A stretch of DNA of 64,000 bases from Pedinophyceae sp. YPF-701 (Eukaryota > Chlorophyta > Pedinophyceae). Shown piece after piece: positions 42,065 through 54,445 of this stretch (within the stretch, counting starts at the first letter, position 1; each line of letters starts with the position of its first letter). Made by a program: the position numbers and the translations under genes. The notes beneath the pieces are model-generated. The model did not search any database. It saw nothing but the letters and a program-made list of their open reading frames with translations, and was not told where the DNA came from. Location: contig CAJZHL010000019.1 of NCBI GenBank assembly GCA_916048055.1, positions 868,001 to 932,000 of the forward strand. Direction: 5' to 3'.

Positions 42065-44801
42065 TCAGCGGCACTCGTCCTCGAGCATGCGGAACGACTC
42101 GTTGAGCTCCTCGTTGATGGCGGCGAGCTTTTGCCGGATGCTCGCCTCGCCCTGCGAGGGGTCCTCGAACTTTTGGCTCGACACCTTGTAGAGCAGCTCG
42201 TTGAGGCGGGACTTGATCATGTTGTACGTGACCTTGGTGTCCATGCTCGCGGTGCGCGCGATGGCGCGCGTGGCGAGCTCGTGGAACGTCACGATGTTCC
42301 GCAGCATCTCCACGCTCTTGTAAAAGGGGCAGTACTTGTCGTATGGCGTGTACGAGTTCTGCTGCAGGAAGTCCTCCTTCAGGAAGCGCGCCGTCTCCAG
42401 CACGATCTTGTCCGCCTCCGCGAGCGAGTCCTTCCCCACGAGCTGCACGATCTCGTTCAGCTCGTCCTCCTTCTGCAGCACCTCGCGCGCCGTGGTGCGC
42501 AGCCGCGCGAAGTCCGGGTCGAACTGCTCGTAGAACGGCTCGAGGTGCTTGCCGTACTTGCTGTACGAGATCAGCCAGTTCACCGCCGGGAAGTGCTTGC
42601 GCTGCGCCAGCTTCTTGTCCAGCCCCCAGAACACCTGCACGATCGACAGCGTGGCCGCGGTGACCGGGTCCGAGAAGTCGCCGCCGGGCGGGGACACGGC
42701 GCCGACGATCGTCACGCTGCCCTTGCGGTCCGGCGAGCCCGCGCACTGCACGCGCCCCGCGCGCTCGTAGAAGCTCGCCAGCCGCGCGCCCAGGTACGCC
42801 GGGTACCCCGAGTCCGCCGGCATCTCCGCGAGGCGGCCCGAGATCTCGCGCAGCGCCTCGGCCCAGCGCGACGTCGAGTCGGCCATCATCGAGAAGTTGT
42901 ACCCCATGTCGCGGTAGTACTCGGCCAGCGTGATGCCAGTGTAGATCGAGGCCTCGCGCGCCGCGACGGGCATGTTCGACGTGTTGGCCACGAGCGTCGT
43001 GCGGAGCATGATGGACTCCTCGCGGCCGTCCGGCAGCGTCATCGTCAGCTCCGGGAAGTCCTTGAGCACCTCGGCCATCTCGTTGCCGCGCTCGCCGCAG
43101 CCGACGTAGATGATGCCGTCCGAGTTGGAGAACTTCGACAGCGCCTGCGAGATGACCGTCTTGCCGCACCCGAACGCGCCCGGGATCGCGCACGTCCCGC
43201 CCTGGACCGACGGGAAGAGCGTGTCCAGCACGCGCTGCCCCGTCAGGAGCGCCGTGTCCGCCATGAGCTTCTTCGCCACGGGCCGCGGCGCGCGCACGGG
43301 CCACATCTGCGTCATCGTGTACTGCTTCTTCTCCCCGTGGAACTCCACCTCGATCACCTGCGCAACGGAAGACGACGGATCCCGTCTGGTATTGCTTGAC
43401 TCATTCGCGAGCTCTCGAGCAGCGCCGGCGCATGGCACCGCGACGCACGGCCGCGCGCACCTTCTCGTTGTTCGTGTAGTCGCCCGAGGGCGCGAGCCAC
43501 GTCACGGTGCCGCGCGCGCTGGGCGGGAGCATCACGCGGTGCTCCATCAAGCTGTTCTCCTGGACGATGCCGAACACGTCGCCGCCCGTCACGCGGTCCC
43601 CGACCTTGAACTTCGCCGGGTGGAACTCCCACGGCTTGCTCGTGTCGAGCGGCGACACGTCCACGCCGCGCGGGATGAAGCACGAGCGCGCCCGCGCCGC
43701 AATCTCGTTCAGCGGCCGCTGGATGCCGTCGAAGATGTTGCCCATGATGCCCGGGCCGAGCGCGACGGACAGCGGCTGCCGCGAACGGAGCACCGGGTCG
43801 CCGACGATGAGCCCAGACGTGTCCTCATACACCTGCGCGCAGGGGTGGGGAGCAGCACCAGGGGGGAGTGTGAAGGAGGGAGGACCCGCGCTGCGCGCGG
43901 GAGGTAGAGCTGGCTGTCGCGGGGGTGGGAGCGGTGCGTCGGAGTGGTCCGGCGCAGGGGCGGGCGGCACCTGGATGGTTGCAGTGTCTCCCTCGAGCCG
44001 AATGATCTCTCCGATGAGGTTCTCGGCGCCTACGCGGACGAGCTCGTACATGGCTGCGCCGGACATGCCGCTCGCGACCACCACGGGCCCGGACACGCGC
44101 TTGATGTGCCTGCAAGACCACGCGGTTGCTCAGCTGGATGGGACGGCTGCCGCAGAGGGCGCCTGGCTCGACGCCGACGACCGCGGACGGCGCGGGCTCG
44201 CGAATCGTTCGTCAGGGGTGGCCGCAGCGCCGCCCGTGCGGGCGGAAGGGGTGCGAGCAAGCGACGGCGGGCGTGCAACGGGGAGGTGGGCAAGGCGCGC
44301 GAAAGGCGGCCTGGAAGGAGTCTGGCGCGAGCTTGCGCTGTCAGGTGGATAGACAGGATGCTGGGAAGCGAGAAGGGGGTGATGAAAATGTACGCGAACC
44401 GCTGTGTTGCTGGCGGAGAGAGCAGGGGGAGGCCAACTGAGGTCGAGGGCGGGTTGGCTCGACCCAAATGGGGTGGAACGTAGCGCTCGCGCGCGACTGC
44501 GTGGTCCTGGAGTCTCGAGGAACGGGATCCGATGGAAGAAGAGCAGAAACTCGTTTGGGGTCCGAAGGCGAGGACCAAGGAAGAGCCAAGCCAGCTTGCC
44601 CGGCTGCCAGGCCAGCATTCGGCGTGATCCGTCGGACGAAACGATGCAAACGATATCTCGGTTTGAATATATGCGCGGGAAAAGGTCGCTTCGGGCGCCG
44701 TGCGAGCGGCGCAGCGCCAGACCGTGGCCTGCGCACACACGGCTGGACGGCCGCGCTGCTTACCCATAATCCGACTCCCTCTCCCCCAGCTCTGCCACCA
44801 T
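42065..44801 (-). CDS. VMA1: V-type H+-ATPase catalytic subunit A
   Basis: Four exons, 44801-44764, 44109-43971, 43832-43461 and 43357-42065, close in phase to give 613 residues, the normal size. The first exon encodes only [13 protein letters not shown], matching the plant start (a KESEYG-like stretch), with a strong GTAAGC donor. Motifs: [33 protein letters not shown], the P-loop [39 protein letters not shown] and [15 protein letters not shown]. There is no intein. It is the ATP-hydrolysing subunit of the V1 head, acidifying vacuoles and endosomes. The first intron is 654 bases. Convergent with the RqcH-like gene, gap 161 bases. Confidence 0.97.
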
Positions 44802-45417
44802 CGTGTCCACGCACCGCCGCAGCTAGGCGCGCCTGCTCGACCTCCCCAGAGAACACACGCGCGCTGAAGAGCAAGGACACAGAGCAAGAGGGATGTCGCA
44901 GACGTCGCGGAAACACTCCGAGGCTCCGTGCTCGCCACGATGGGGACCGACTGCGCTGGGCCATGCGGTGCTGCGCGCCTACGAGACGCGACGGGCACTG
45001 CGTGCGCGGTGCCCGACTGCCCCACGCCCCCCACGCCGCTCACGACCCGGGGGCACCCCGGTGGCGCGCGGACACGCGCTCAATGGATGGCTGGGCGGCA
45101 GCGCTGGCCTCACCCGCGCCTTGGTGCTGCGTTGAGAGGCAGAACGACCAGGATCGATCAGGCCACGGCGCCCTTGCACAAGTCAAGTTAGTGTCAAACG
45201 TTGTGTGCCGCACAGGGGCCGCTCGCCGCGCATCCGCGCGCGCTTCTTCCTTTCCGACTACAATCCGTATCTGGCCGCGCGCAGACGTCCTTCACGTGTC
45301 CCACAACCTCGATTTAGAAGCGCTGCGGGCCCCTCCTCCTCGGGCTCGTTTCGGGCCGTCAGCGCTCACCCCCGGCCTCACCAGCCCGTGCCTTGCCCCT
45401 GCGACGCGAACACGGCC
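44802..45417. other. Divergent promoter region, V-ATPase A and TLC protein genes
   Basis: About 0.6 kb. Only low-complexity frames. No motif identified. Confidence 0.4.
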
Positions 45418-46747
45418 ATGTTCGATGCATGGAAGGGCGCCATCGCGTCCATGAACGGCGCTATGCAGCACGTGGCGACTAGCCTCCCTGGTGCTCGCGC
45501 TGCTGCCTACCTCGGCGCCCCGGGAACGGAGGCGAACTTGCGAGCCCTCGCGATCTCCACGGGCGTGTTCCTCGGCATCCACCTCCTCTTCTCTCTCCGT
45601 ACGTGACCCCCCCCGCGCCACGCAGCGCTCCCCCTCCCCACCTCTCCCGCCATCGATGCAGGGCCGCCGCGCCCTCGCACCGCCACCGCGGCACCGCGCC
45701 TCCCGCGACCGCGTACCCCATCGCATCGAGCTCCCCGCGGCGCCCCCGCAGCCCCGGCGACGGCCTTCTTCAAGTGGTACTTCGGCCGCAACCCAGACAT
45801 GAGGCGGCACAAGGGGCGGCTCGGGGAGGCCGTGGCGATCGCGCCGTGCAGGATCGCCGGGTTCGTCCACCACGTCCACCAGATCGTCCTCTCCGCCGCC
45901 ATCCTCACGGGCGCGCACGCCAGCGTCATCTCCACCAACCCGTTCATGTATGCCACGGAGCTGACGCGCACCAACCTCGCCATCTCGACAGGTGACGCGC
46001 CGCGCGCCCCGCTCTAGGCAGACCACTCTCTCGCGCGCCCCTGCTCTCGCGTCCGACGGGTTCGGCCTCGAACCGCCTCCGTTGAACACCCCCCTTCCTG
46101 CAGGGTACTTTTTGTACGACATGGGCGTCGTGGCGTACCACTACAAGATCGAGGGGCCCGCGTTCCTCATCCACTCCCTCGCCTGCTCGTCGTCGTTCGC
46201 GCTCATGCTCCTGTACGACCGCTGGCACTACTGGGCGTCGGGCTTCTTGCTGTACGAGGTGTCGTCGCCTATCATCGTGGCGCGCTGGTTCATGAAGGAG
46301 GGCGGCGTGCACACCGAGTACGGCGCTGCGGGCCGCGTGCTGTACGCGCTGAACGGCGCATGCGCGCTCGTCGCCTTCCTGGGCTGCCGCATTGTGTGGG
46401 GCACGTACTTCACCCTCCAGCTGTTCGACAAGCTGGGCATGGCGGAGCGGGGCGAGGTGGTGAACGACGCGCCGAGCTGGGCAGGTGCGGCGGACGACGA
46501 GCCGCGGCGGGCGCGACCGCGTTCGGGATCGCTTCGGCCGCGCGAGAGCATTGGCCCTGGTAACACGCAGCACCACTGTGCGCTAAAACGGCGATACTGT
46601 GTCGTGCGCGCAGGACCGTTCGGGCGGGTGAGCACAGGGACGCTGCTGGCGTTGAACTTCTTCTGGACGTACAAGCTGGTCGTGCACACCTCGAAACCGG
46701 CGCGGAAAAGCGGGTCGCTGGAGGCCAACGGCAAGAAGCAGTCGTGA
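45418..46747 (+). CDS. TLC-domain membrane protein (TMEM56/TLCD4-like)
   Basis: Exons 45418-45598, 45752-45991, 46104-46484 and 46614-46747 join in phase 1 at every intron to give 311 residues. Several membrane helices are visible: ISTGVFLGIHLLFSL, VHHVHQIVLSAAILTG, FLIHSLACSSSFALMLL, LNGACALVAFLGCRIVWG and GTLLALNFFWTYKLVV. Family marks are the DMGVVAYHYKIEG segment, a His in the FLIHSL helix, and LYEVSSPIIVARWFMKE, which fit the TRAM-LAG1-CLN8 fold of the TMEM56 group. The ceramide-synthase Lag1 motif is absent, so ceramide synthase activity is not implied. The tail is basic (KPARKSG...NGKKQS), as in ER-retained proteins. It probably affects ER or plasma-membrane lipids. Confidence 0.85.
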
Positions 46748-46894
46748 GGGCCGTGGCACAGCGAGGGGGGTCTCGAGCGCAAGCTTGCGGACCGTGCGCG
46801 TGAACGCAGGTCGCGCGCATCGTTGTTACGTCCTGGCAGGGCCAGGAGCGAGACGACCGAGTCGAAACAAACAGCTGTAGTTCCAATGCCACAG

Positions 46895-49800
46895 TTACAG
46901 GCCGTCGTTCGCGAGGAGCTCGTGCATGGCTTGGCCGACGCGCGAGTTCGACACGTCGGTCGACGGGTCGCGGACCTTGTTGGCCAGCATCGTTGACACG
47001 CGCGCCTGCAGCTCCCGCACCAGCACCGCCACCTTCCCAGGCGCCTTGAACTCCGCGAAGCCGTCCACCTTGATCAGACCCTCGTCGTGGTGCACCGTCA
47101 GCTCGCCTCCGAACAAGAGCACCGCGTACACCGGCACCATCGAGCTCTCGCGGATAAACACCTTGCTCGTTTGAACGCACTCTGCACACGAGGACGGGCA
47201 GCGCTCACCGCGTAAGCGAAGCGCAGTTCGATGCGAGCACGCAGTCCGACGCCGGCGCGTCTCAGGACGCGCGTCTCACCTGTGTACACGAGCCAGCCGC
47301 TCTCGAACTTCCCTTGCTTGAAGTTGCAAGATGCTGGGTGCAAAAACACCCTCCCTTTGTCCTTCGTGAAGAACTTGAGCTGGCGCGGATCGTCCCCCTT
47401 CTTCGACTCCACGACCACGCCCTCCCGGATCTTCTCGTACTTGGTTGCCGGGTGCTTCACGCGCACCACCGAGGGGTAGAATCCCGCACACAGCGCCGCC
47501 TTGACCACTCGCGCACTCCGCGCGTGCCTGTCCGCGGGATGCTCGTCCGCGGCGTCCAGCGGCGTCCCCGACGCCACGCGCCGCACGTACCGCGCGTCCA
47601 CGAACCCCGCGCCCTGCAGGACGCGCGCCAAGTCCGCCCGCGCCGCCCTGATATGTTCCAGAGCTTGCAGAGATAGGAAAAACTCTTCTGCGACGACGTC
47701 GCCGGCGCCCCGGCCGCCCTCGTGCCGCGCGCGCTGCCACTTGTCGAACGCAGCCACGACGGCGAGGTGGTCACTCTTGTGCGCGCCGGCGAGCGCGGCT
47801 TTCGCCGCGTCCACTTCGCCACGCTTGTCGGGGGGCGACAGAAACAACGACCGCCCGTACGACAGCGCGGCGGCGATCGTGAGGGCAGGGTCGAGCGCCT
47901 GCAGGACGGCCGCGACGAGGAGCATCTTGCCCACGTGGGGGTCCAGCGGCATCCCCACGAGGTGGAGTCCCAGCGGCAGCAGAGACTCCCCCGGGGGGAC
48001 TTCCGCGCCGCCGTCGGTCTGGCGATGCCGCCGCAGCGCCCGCATGGCCTCGAGCAGCGCAAGGGCGTTCTGAACGGCCTCGGCGGGCGGCGGGGTCATC
48101 GCGCGGCCGAGGGCGGCCTCAACCGCCATGGTGGGCAGAGCGGCCTTGACGCGGAGACACAGGGAGGGCAGCGGCGTGCGCGTCATCTCGGGCTGCTGGT
48201 GCTCCTGCATGACGTCGTTCCAGGTCGTCCGCGAGTAGAGCTTCAGGCAGACGCCGGGGCGGACGCGGCCAGCACGCCCGCGGCGCTGCGTGGCCGCGGC
48301 GCGCGACACCCACGTGAGCTCCAGGCGGGACATGGAGCGGTCGTGGTCGTAGCCCATTTCCTTGGCGCGCCCGGTGTCGATGACGAAGGAGCAGTCGTCG
48401 ATCGTGATCGAGGTCTCCGCAACTGCAAAGTGCAACATACCTCGCGTCGGCTGTGAACGCAAGCCACGGCGGGCGGAAGGACAAATGCAGGTGGACAACG
48501 ATAACTGGCGATCTGTGTCGCATAGCAGAGGGCGACGCTCTTCGAACCACCGCAAAAGACGACGACAGCCGCGCACGCACCGTTCGTGGCCAACACCACC
48601 TTCCTGGTCCCTGCGGGGGGGCGGTCGAACACGCGCCCCTGCTGCGACGGCGGGAGCGATCCGTGCAGGGGCAGCACGTGCAGCGAGCCCCGCGGCACGC
48701 CCCTGTTCGCCGCGATCGCCCGCGCGGTTTTGTTGATCTCCTCCACCCCGGGCAAAAACACCAAAATCGCGCCCCCGGAGCCCTCCGCGGCCCTCGCGCC
48801 CTGCCCGCCCGCCAAGCCGTCCCAGCCAGCGAGCAGCGCGCTCTCGCCGTGCTTCGACGTCGCGCGCACGATGTGCGCCACGGCCTCCGCGATCAGGTCG
48901 TAATTGATTTGTGACTCGTCGATGTTGTGGATCGAAGCCTTCGTCGCATCGGAGAGCTCGGTCGGAGCTGGTGCGCCTGGGGCCGCGCCGCTCGCCCAGC
49001 GCGACGGCACGACGTGCGACGGCAGCGGCCGCAGCTCGCCTCCCCCTTTCTTTGCGTACTTGGACGATCGACCGATCGTGACTCCCGTCATCTCCAGAAC
49101 CTCTTCTAAGAAGAGGTCGCGGACGGGGTGCGCGAGGCCCGGGATGTCGACCATCGCGCTGCTCGGAGCGCGCATGTCGGAGAGGCAGGGGTCGAAATAC
49201 GCGGAGAAGAGTTTCGCATCTGCCGTTGCTGACATCAGGACGACCTTCAGGTGCGGCAGCTGCGGGAGGAGGTCGCGCAGGAGCAGAAGCAGCAGGTCTG
49301 AGTCCGCGGAGCGCTCGTGGACCTCGTCGACGACGACGTGCGTCACGTGCTGCAGCGCCCCCGCTGACGTCAGCTGCCGCAACAGAACCCCCGTCGTGCA
49401 GAACAGCAGCCGCGTGGCGTCCGACCGCTTGCTGTCCAGCCGCACGCTGTACCCGATCGTGCCGCCAACGTCCTCGCCGCGCTCCTGCGCCACGCGCCGC
49501 GCCAGCCCCACTGCGGAGATCCTGCGCGGCTGCGCACAGATGATGTTGCACTCGCCGCCGCGGCCCGCCGCGACCCACGCGTCCAGCAGCGCCTGCGGAA
49601 CCTGTGTGCTCTTCCCGCAACCCGTCGCGCCGCTCAGTACCACCACCCTCGCGTCCTCCACGAGGCGCACAATGCTGTCGCGTCGCTCGAATGCCGGGAG
49701 CGCCTGCTGCACGCGCCGAACCGACGAAAGCCGCGCGTCCGTCGCGATGCGCTTCGCGTGTGCGGCGAGCGCAGCGGACTGGCGCTGCGCCTCCGCAGCG

Positions 49801-52123
49801 CTGCGCTGCGGTCGCCGCCGCTCCTTCCGCCGCGGCTGCGGCGCACTGCGCTGCTCGCTCCCCGCACCCTCCTCGTCGCTCATGTCCGCCATCTGGTCCT
49901 CGATGCTATCCAGCGGCGCAGCATCCATCGCCAGCGTCGCCTCGCTCGCAGCGTCGCCGGCTTCGCTGGCCTGGCTTGGTGTCGGTGCCTCGCTGCCTGC
50001 CTTCGTGGCAGCGCGTGCCGGCTCCGGCGCGGCTCCCGGCGCGGAGATGAAGCTCTGCGGCGCGTGTGCGTGGTGCTTGGCCAGCGCAGCGTCGTCGGAC
50101 AGCACGCCCGACACATGCGACGCGATTTCAAAAGCCATAGGTTGCCCAAGAAGGCGAATGGCAGTCTCGGCGAGCTCCCTGGTGATGGACCGCAGCGCCT
50201 CCCGCGGAACGGCAACGGACGTGATACCGACGGCGGGCAGCTCGGCGGGGTAGCGCGAGCCGCGCGGGACGCGGAAGTGCAGGACGACGGTTGGTACGTC
50301 CCCCCCGCCTGCGTCGGGGCCGAGCGTCAGGTCCATGCCGCCGTCGACGAAGCTCGCGGCGTCCGGGAAGATCGCCTCGATCGCCTCGCGCTCCTCCTGC
50401 CACGCCGCACCGCCCGTCGGACCCTCCATGTCGCCTGTTGCAGCCAAAGACACCCCCCCCGCTGTCGACTCGGCCATCTTGCAGAACAGCCACGCCAGCG
50501 CGGCGTCCCGCAGCCCGGGCATCTCCGCCAGCGCGCTCTCCGCCTCGTGCGCGAAGTATCCCATGTCCGCAAGCGCCGCAACGTCCGCGGGGGTCTCTTT
50601 CGGGACCCCCCAACCCCCCGCAGCGCAGCTCCCCGCGCCCGTCCGCTTCGCCCGCAGCACCGTGATCTGCGCCCCCGCTTCCGGCCGCAGCTCCTTCGGC
50701 AGCCGCGCCTCGGGAACGTGCAGGCACGCCCAGTCCGCGGCCCGACCCACCGCTGCGGCAACGTCCTCCTCCTGCGTCGCGCCCACCCCCTCCGCGGCCG
50801 CCCGCGCGTCCGTCCACGTAAACCCCATCGCCTGCAGCTTCGCGACGACCTCGGGCGCCGCAACCGCGCCCTCCTCGAGCCCCGACGGCCCTGCCCCGCC
50901 CGCGTCCTCGCGCACCAGCGACTCGACTGCGCGCAACTGTTTCGACGACAGCTGCACGCTCTGGGTGTTGCGCGCCTGCTCGGCCTTGATACGGGCGTCC
51001 CTGGCGCTGCGCGCCGCGCGGGCTTCCTCGCGCTGCCGGCGCTGCTCGTCGCGCTGCGCGCGCTGGGCCTTGTCGGCGCTGAGGCGCTGCCAGAGAGGGA
51101 GGAAGTCGGGGGGCAGCACGCGGTCGAGGTTGCGGTCGCCCTGGACGGCGTGGAGCGCGACGAGCGCGGCGTCCTGGATGGCCTCCTGGTCGGACGCGTA
51201 GGTCTTGTCCTTGGGGGCGAAGCAGACGATGTCCTGCGGCGGCGCAGGGCACGGTTGCGTGCAAACATGATTCCTGCCTGAATAGACATCATGATCTCGC
51301 CCATCCGTGGGAACAGATGCGAGACAGGAGAGCAGGGCTCGTCGTGCGGGCCGGCGCGCACCTTGTTCGTGTCTTTCAGGTCCTTGAGGACGGCTTTGCA
51401 CGTGACGCCGCCGTCGTCAGTTTTCCGCGCAGTGAACCTCGGCGTGGGGCGCTTCTGCTGCAGACACCACTCGTGCAGGATCATGCGCGGCGTCTTTCCA
51501 TCGTAGTACCCGGCCTTGGATCCCACGTCGAAGTACTTCTTCTCCTGCGCGATGATTGTATATCTTGAGCTTTTGTTGTGTGTAGCGCCAAGTGGGAGCG
51601 GGGCAGGCTGCCTCGTGCGCATCGCTGCAAGCAGGGTATGGTCGCTCGCAGGGGCGAGAGCGGGATTTCGCGCTTCCTCGCCTTGGTCTGCGCGGCGGAC
51701 GTGGACTCGGCAGCCTCCTCAGTTGCGGCGGCCTCCTCCTCCGGGTGCTGCTTCTTGATGTGCTCCGTCAGCCGCTGCTTTTGCTTGAATATGCGGTCGC
51801 AGTGCGGACACGGCAGCTCCTGATTCCTGCGACACCGGGCGCGAGGTGGCGACGGACCTCGGCGGGGAAGAGAAGGCGTGGCCCCGCAGCACAGCCTCGC
51901 GAGATCCGGACGGTGAGGTGTGCATGCGCGGCGGAATCGAGCCATTGTGTCGCGGCTTGGTGGGGTTTTGGTGCATTACAGCGCTGCATGCGACCGCGCA
52001 CAGGGCGTTGGCGCTGCGTCACCTCTTGTCGACGACCGCCGGGCCTTTCGTGCCGCCGCCGCCTCCTCTCGAGAAGACCTTAGCGGCCTTCTTCTTCTCC
52101 TCGAGGTTCTTCACCTTCCCCAT
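46895..52123 (-). CDS. DExH-box RNA helicase, DHX57-like
   Basis: Six exons, 52123-52023, 51826-51682, 51544-51362, 51233-48581, 48422-47280 and 47181-46895, close in phase to give 1503 residues. Order: basic start MGKVKNLEEKKKAAKVFSRG; a C2H2 finger (CPHCDRIFKQKQRLTEHIKK); KTPRMILHEWCLQQKRPTPR as in DHX29/DHX57; a UBA domain (VVAKLQAMGFTWTDARAA); an RWD domain (EREAIEAIFPDAASF...); then the helicase core with GATGCGKSTQVP, VVDEVHERS (DEVH variant), MSATADAKLFSAYF, ETSITIDDCSFVIDTG and QRRGRAGRVRPGVC; then HA2 and OB-fold regions ending LVRELQARVSTML. The UBA plus RWD pair points to DHX57. Likely cytosolic or nuclear, RNA remodelling or translation. The second intron has a GC donor (AAG|GCGAGG at 51681). 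Confidence 0.9.
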
Positions 52124-52657
52124 CGCGCCCAGTCACACGTCTCGAACCCACAACACTCTCAGCACGAAACGGCCGCAGCATGTGCCGATGTCAGCGTGTC
52201 ATGATCGTCTACAGCCCTCAAACGATCCACATACAGCGTGACATCCGACCGGTCCCCCAGGATGGCCTAGTACGCCCCGCCACGCCGTGCCTGGACCGAC
52301 TCAAGCCCTGCGCCAGGCTGGAGCGGGGAGTGTCGCAGCTCTGGCCCCATGCGGCCTTTTTGGCCGCCCTCGATGCGCGCGGCGGCACACGCAAGCTTGC
52401 TCCGTCGATCACAAATTTCGTGCGAGTTACTATTGCCGGAAGAGGACGGCGTGGTGGTCTGGGAGCGGTTGCTTCTCTGCTAGCCCTGTACCGCTGCACG
52501 CCGCGACTTGGGCGCTCGCTTCTAGGTGCCCGTGTGGCCCTAAGCACTGGGGGCATCGTCCGATCGCGACTTCCTCCGGTTGACCGTGGTTGGGGAGCCG
52601 TGCTCGACAACTTGCACGGTGTTTGGGGCGGCGTAGTGAGCCCCGCGGCCACGCGCG
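52124..52657. other. Divergent promoter region, DHX57-like gene and membrane protein gene
   Basis: 534 bases between divergent starts. A GGGTTCGAG stretch near 52142 on the minus strand resembles a tRNA T-loop but no tRNA fold can be made. Confidence 0.4.
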
Positions 52658-54112
52658 ATGGTCAAGACTCGCTTGCAAGCCACACGCAAGAGTGACCAAG
52701 AGGAGGGCACCAGTCCGCCGTCCCCAGAACGCCGCAGAGCGAGGTCCCCGGCGACCGCCAGAACTGCAGCAGAAGACAAACGTCGCGTGAATGCGGGCTC
52801 ATCCGGATCGAAGGAGAAGGAGTCACGGACAAGGTGGGACCTCACAGTATAGGACCTCAACGGCGCGCGTAGCGAAGTCCTCTGGGTGCTCGTGGCTGTC
52901 GGGCACGTCGCCCAGTGCGCTGCAACGTTGCGGGTGTCCCGTGTGTCTGTCAGCGTGCCGTTTTGCGCCACAACGCCACCTCGCCCTCTCTGCCGCGCTC
53001 GCTGTGCAGGTCGCCGGGTCCGCCCCGCCGTCCGAGGGTCCCCAGGAAACCGCTGAGCCCGCATGACAGACCGGGGCCTCAAAAGTCCCCCGCAACGTCG
53101 CCCCGGCCCGCGACGGACAAGTCAGGCGCCCAGGCCAAACGGCCGCCGCCCCCCCGTGCGACCCCCCCGAGGCCGGCCGCGCGCCGGGCCGGCCTCTGTA
53201 CCCGCATTGCACGCACACTGCTTCTGGTGCTCGTCCCCGCTCTGGTCGCGGCAGCACTGCACCGACCTGCACGGGACCAGCTCGTCCGTCTCATCGCGAG
53301 CATCAGCGGCGGCGAGTGGCCAGGGGTGCCGGAAACGACCCCGGGGGGGTGTGTCGCTGAGATTGACCCCCCCGGGCTCGCGGGGGCGTTCGGGGGCGGG
53401 GAGGCGGCGGAGGAGCTCGCGGACCTGATTGCGGCGCACAGGGAGCGGGCGCAGAGCGGCGTGGTGCACGCGAAGGCGACGACGGTGGCGATCTGGTCGC
53501 GTGTCGGCGGTCGATCTGGTCGCGCGGCGCGGGACGCAGGAACAGCGGTTGTGGCGGAGGGGGTGACGTTCGAGCCACGCGGGTGCGCGAGGGAGTGCAC
53601 GCTGGTCGTGGACGGCGGGGAGTACTTGGGCGAGCGCGCGGCGTCGCACCTGCAGAGCGACCTCGTGCTGGGTGTGCTGGCGCGCTGCCAACGGCCCGTG
53701 GTGCTGGTGCGGGACGTGCTGGCCATGGCTCCGCGGGCGCTGTTCGGCCCGCTGCATACGCTGACGTCCGAGGGTGGCGTGTTTCACCACGAGGGGCGCC
53801 CCTACGAGGCTGGAAGGGCACTGGTGTTTCTCACTGCTGACGGTGCGCGCCTGTGTGCCGCTGACGTGAGCACGAACCGCACTTGCTGGCGACCTCGTTC
53901 GTGCCGCCCCTGCATGATTTCAAGCGCCGCGGACATGGAGCGCAGGGCTGGATACGCGCGGGCAGGCGGCCGATCTGTCACGCCAGGGGCTTGGGCGGCG
54001 GGAGGCGCGCACGGCGCTCCAGCGAGCGCTGAGGGAGGTGGAGCTGCTGGAGGGCAAGGCGGCTGCGCTGGTGGACCGCGTCGACTTCTTCGCGGAGGTG
54101 CCGGGATCCTGA
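52658..54112 (+). CDS. Single-pass membrane protein with a torsin-cofactor-like layout
   Basis: Exons 52658-52833, 53010-53842 and 53946-54112 close in phases 2 and 1 to give 391 residues. The first 130 residues are basic, Pro/Ser/Arg-rich and without a signal peptide (MVKTRLQATRKSDQEEGTSP). A single membrane helix follows (ARTLLLVLVPALVAAALHRP), then a globular domain: an Ala/Glu helix (AAEELADLIAAHRERA), a strand VVHAKATTVAIWS, CTLVVDGGEYLGERAASHLQ, CQRPVVLVRDVLAMAPRALF and GRALVFLTADG. The strand order resembles an AAA+ fold without Walker A, and the type II layout is that of LAP1/LULL1, the torsin activators. A catalytic or torsin link is not proven. A C-terminal coiled helix (TALQRALREVELLEGKAA) ends the chain. 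Inference only. Confidence 0.6.
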
Positions 54113-54445
54113 CGCAGCACGGGGGGTGTGATGTTTCATAAACATGAGAGTCAGGCACGGGGTCCGGGACGACCGCCGACTTCGGCGCGTCCGGGACGTC
54201 GCGGGGGAACTCCCCTCGCTGCCAGAAAGACAGCCGTGCGAAGCCTCTCAGCGAGGAGCGCGCAGCATCATTGAACTGAGCGTTGCCGTAGTGGCTTCTG
54301 CCTGCTCCCGGGGTTTGCTCTTGTGGCAGAGAATTAGGCGTTTCGCGGTCTTCGATGACATAACATGCGTTTTCGATGACGTTCGACTTTGAATCGGTCC
54401 TCTAGAGTGCGGGGCGCCCCCCGACTGTGCTCGCGCCTGCCCAGC
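54113..54445. other. Intergenic region upstream of GWT1
   Basis: 333 bases between two plus-strand genes. No motif identified. Confidence 0.4.

Noticed and set aside
52124-52200. tRNA-like GGGTTCGAG on the minus strand
   Set aside because: No paired T-stem, anticodon arm or acceptor stem can be formed around it.
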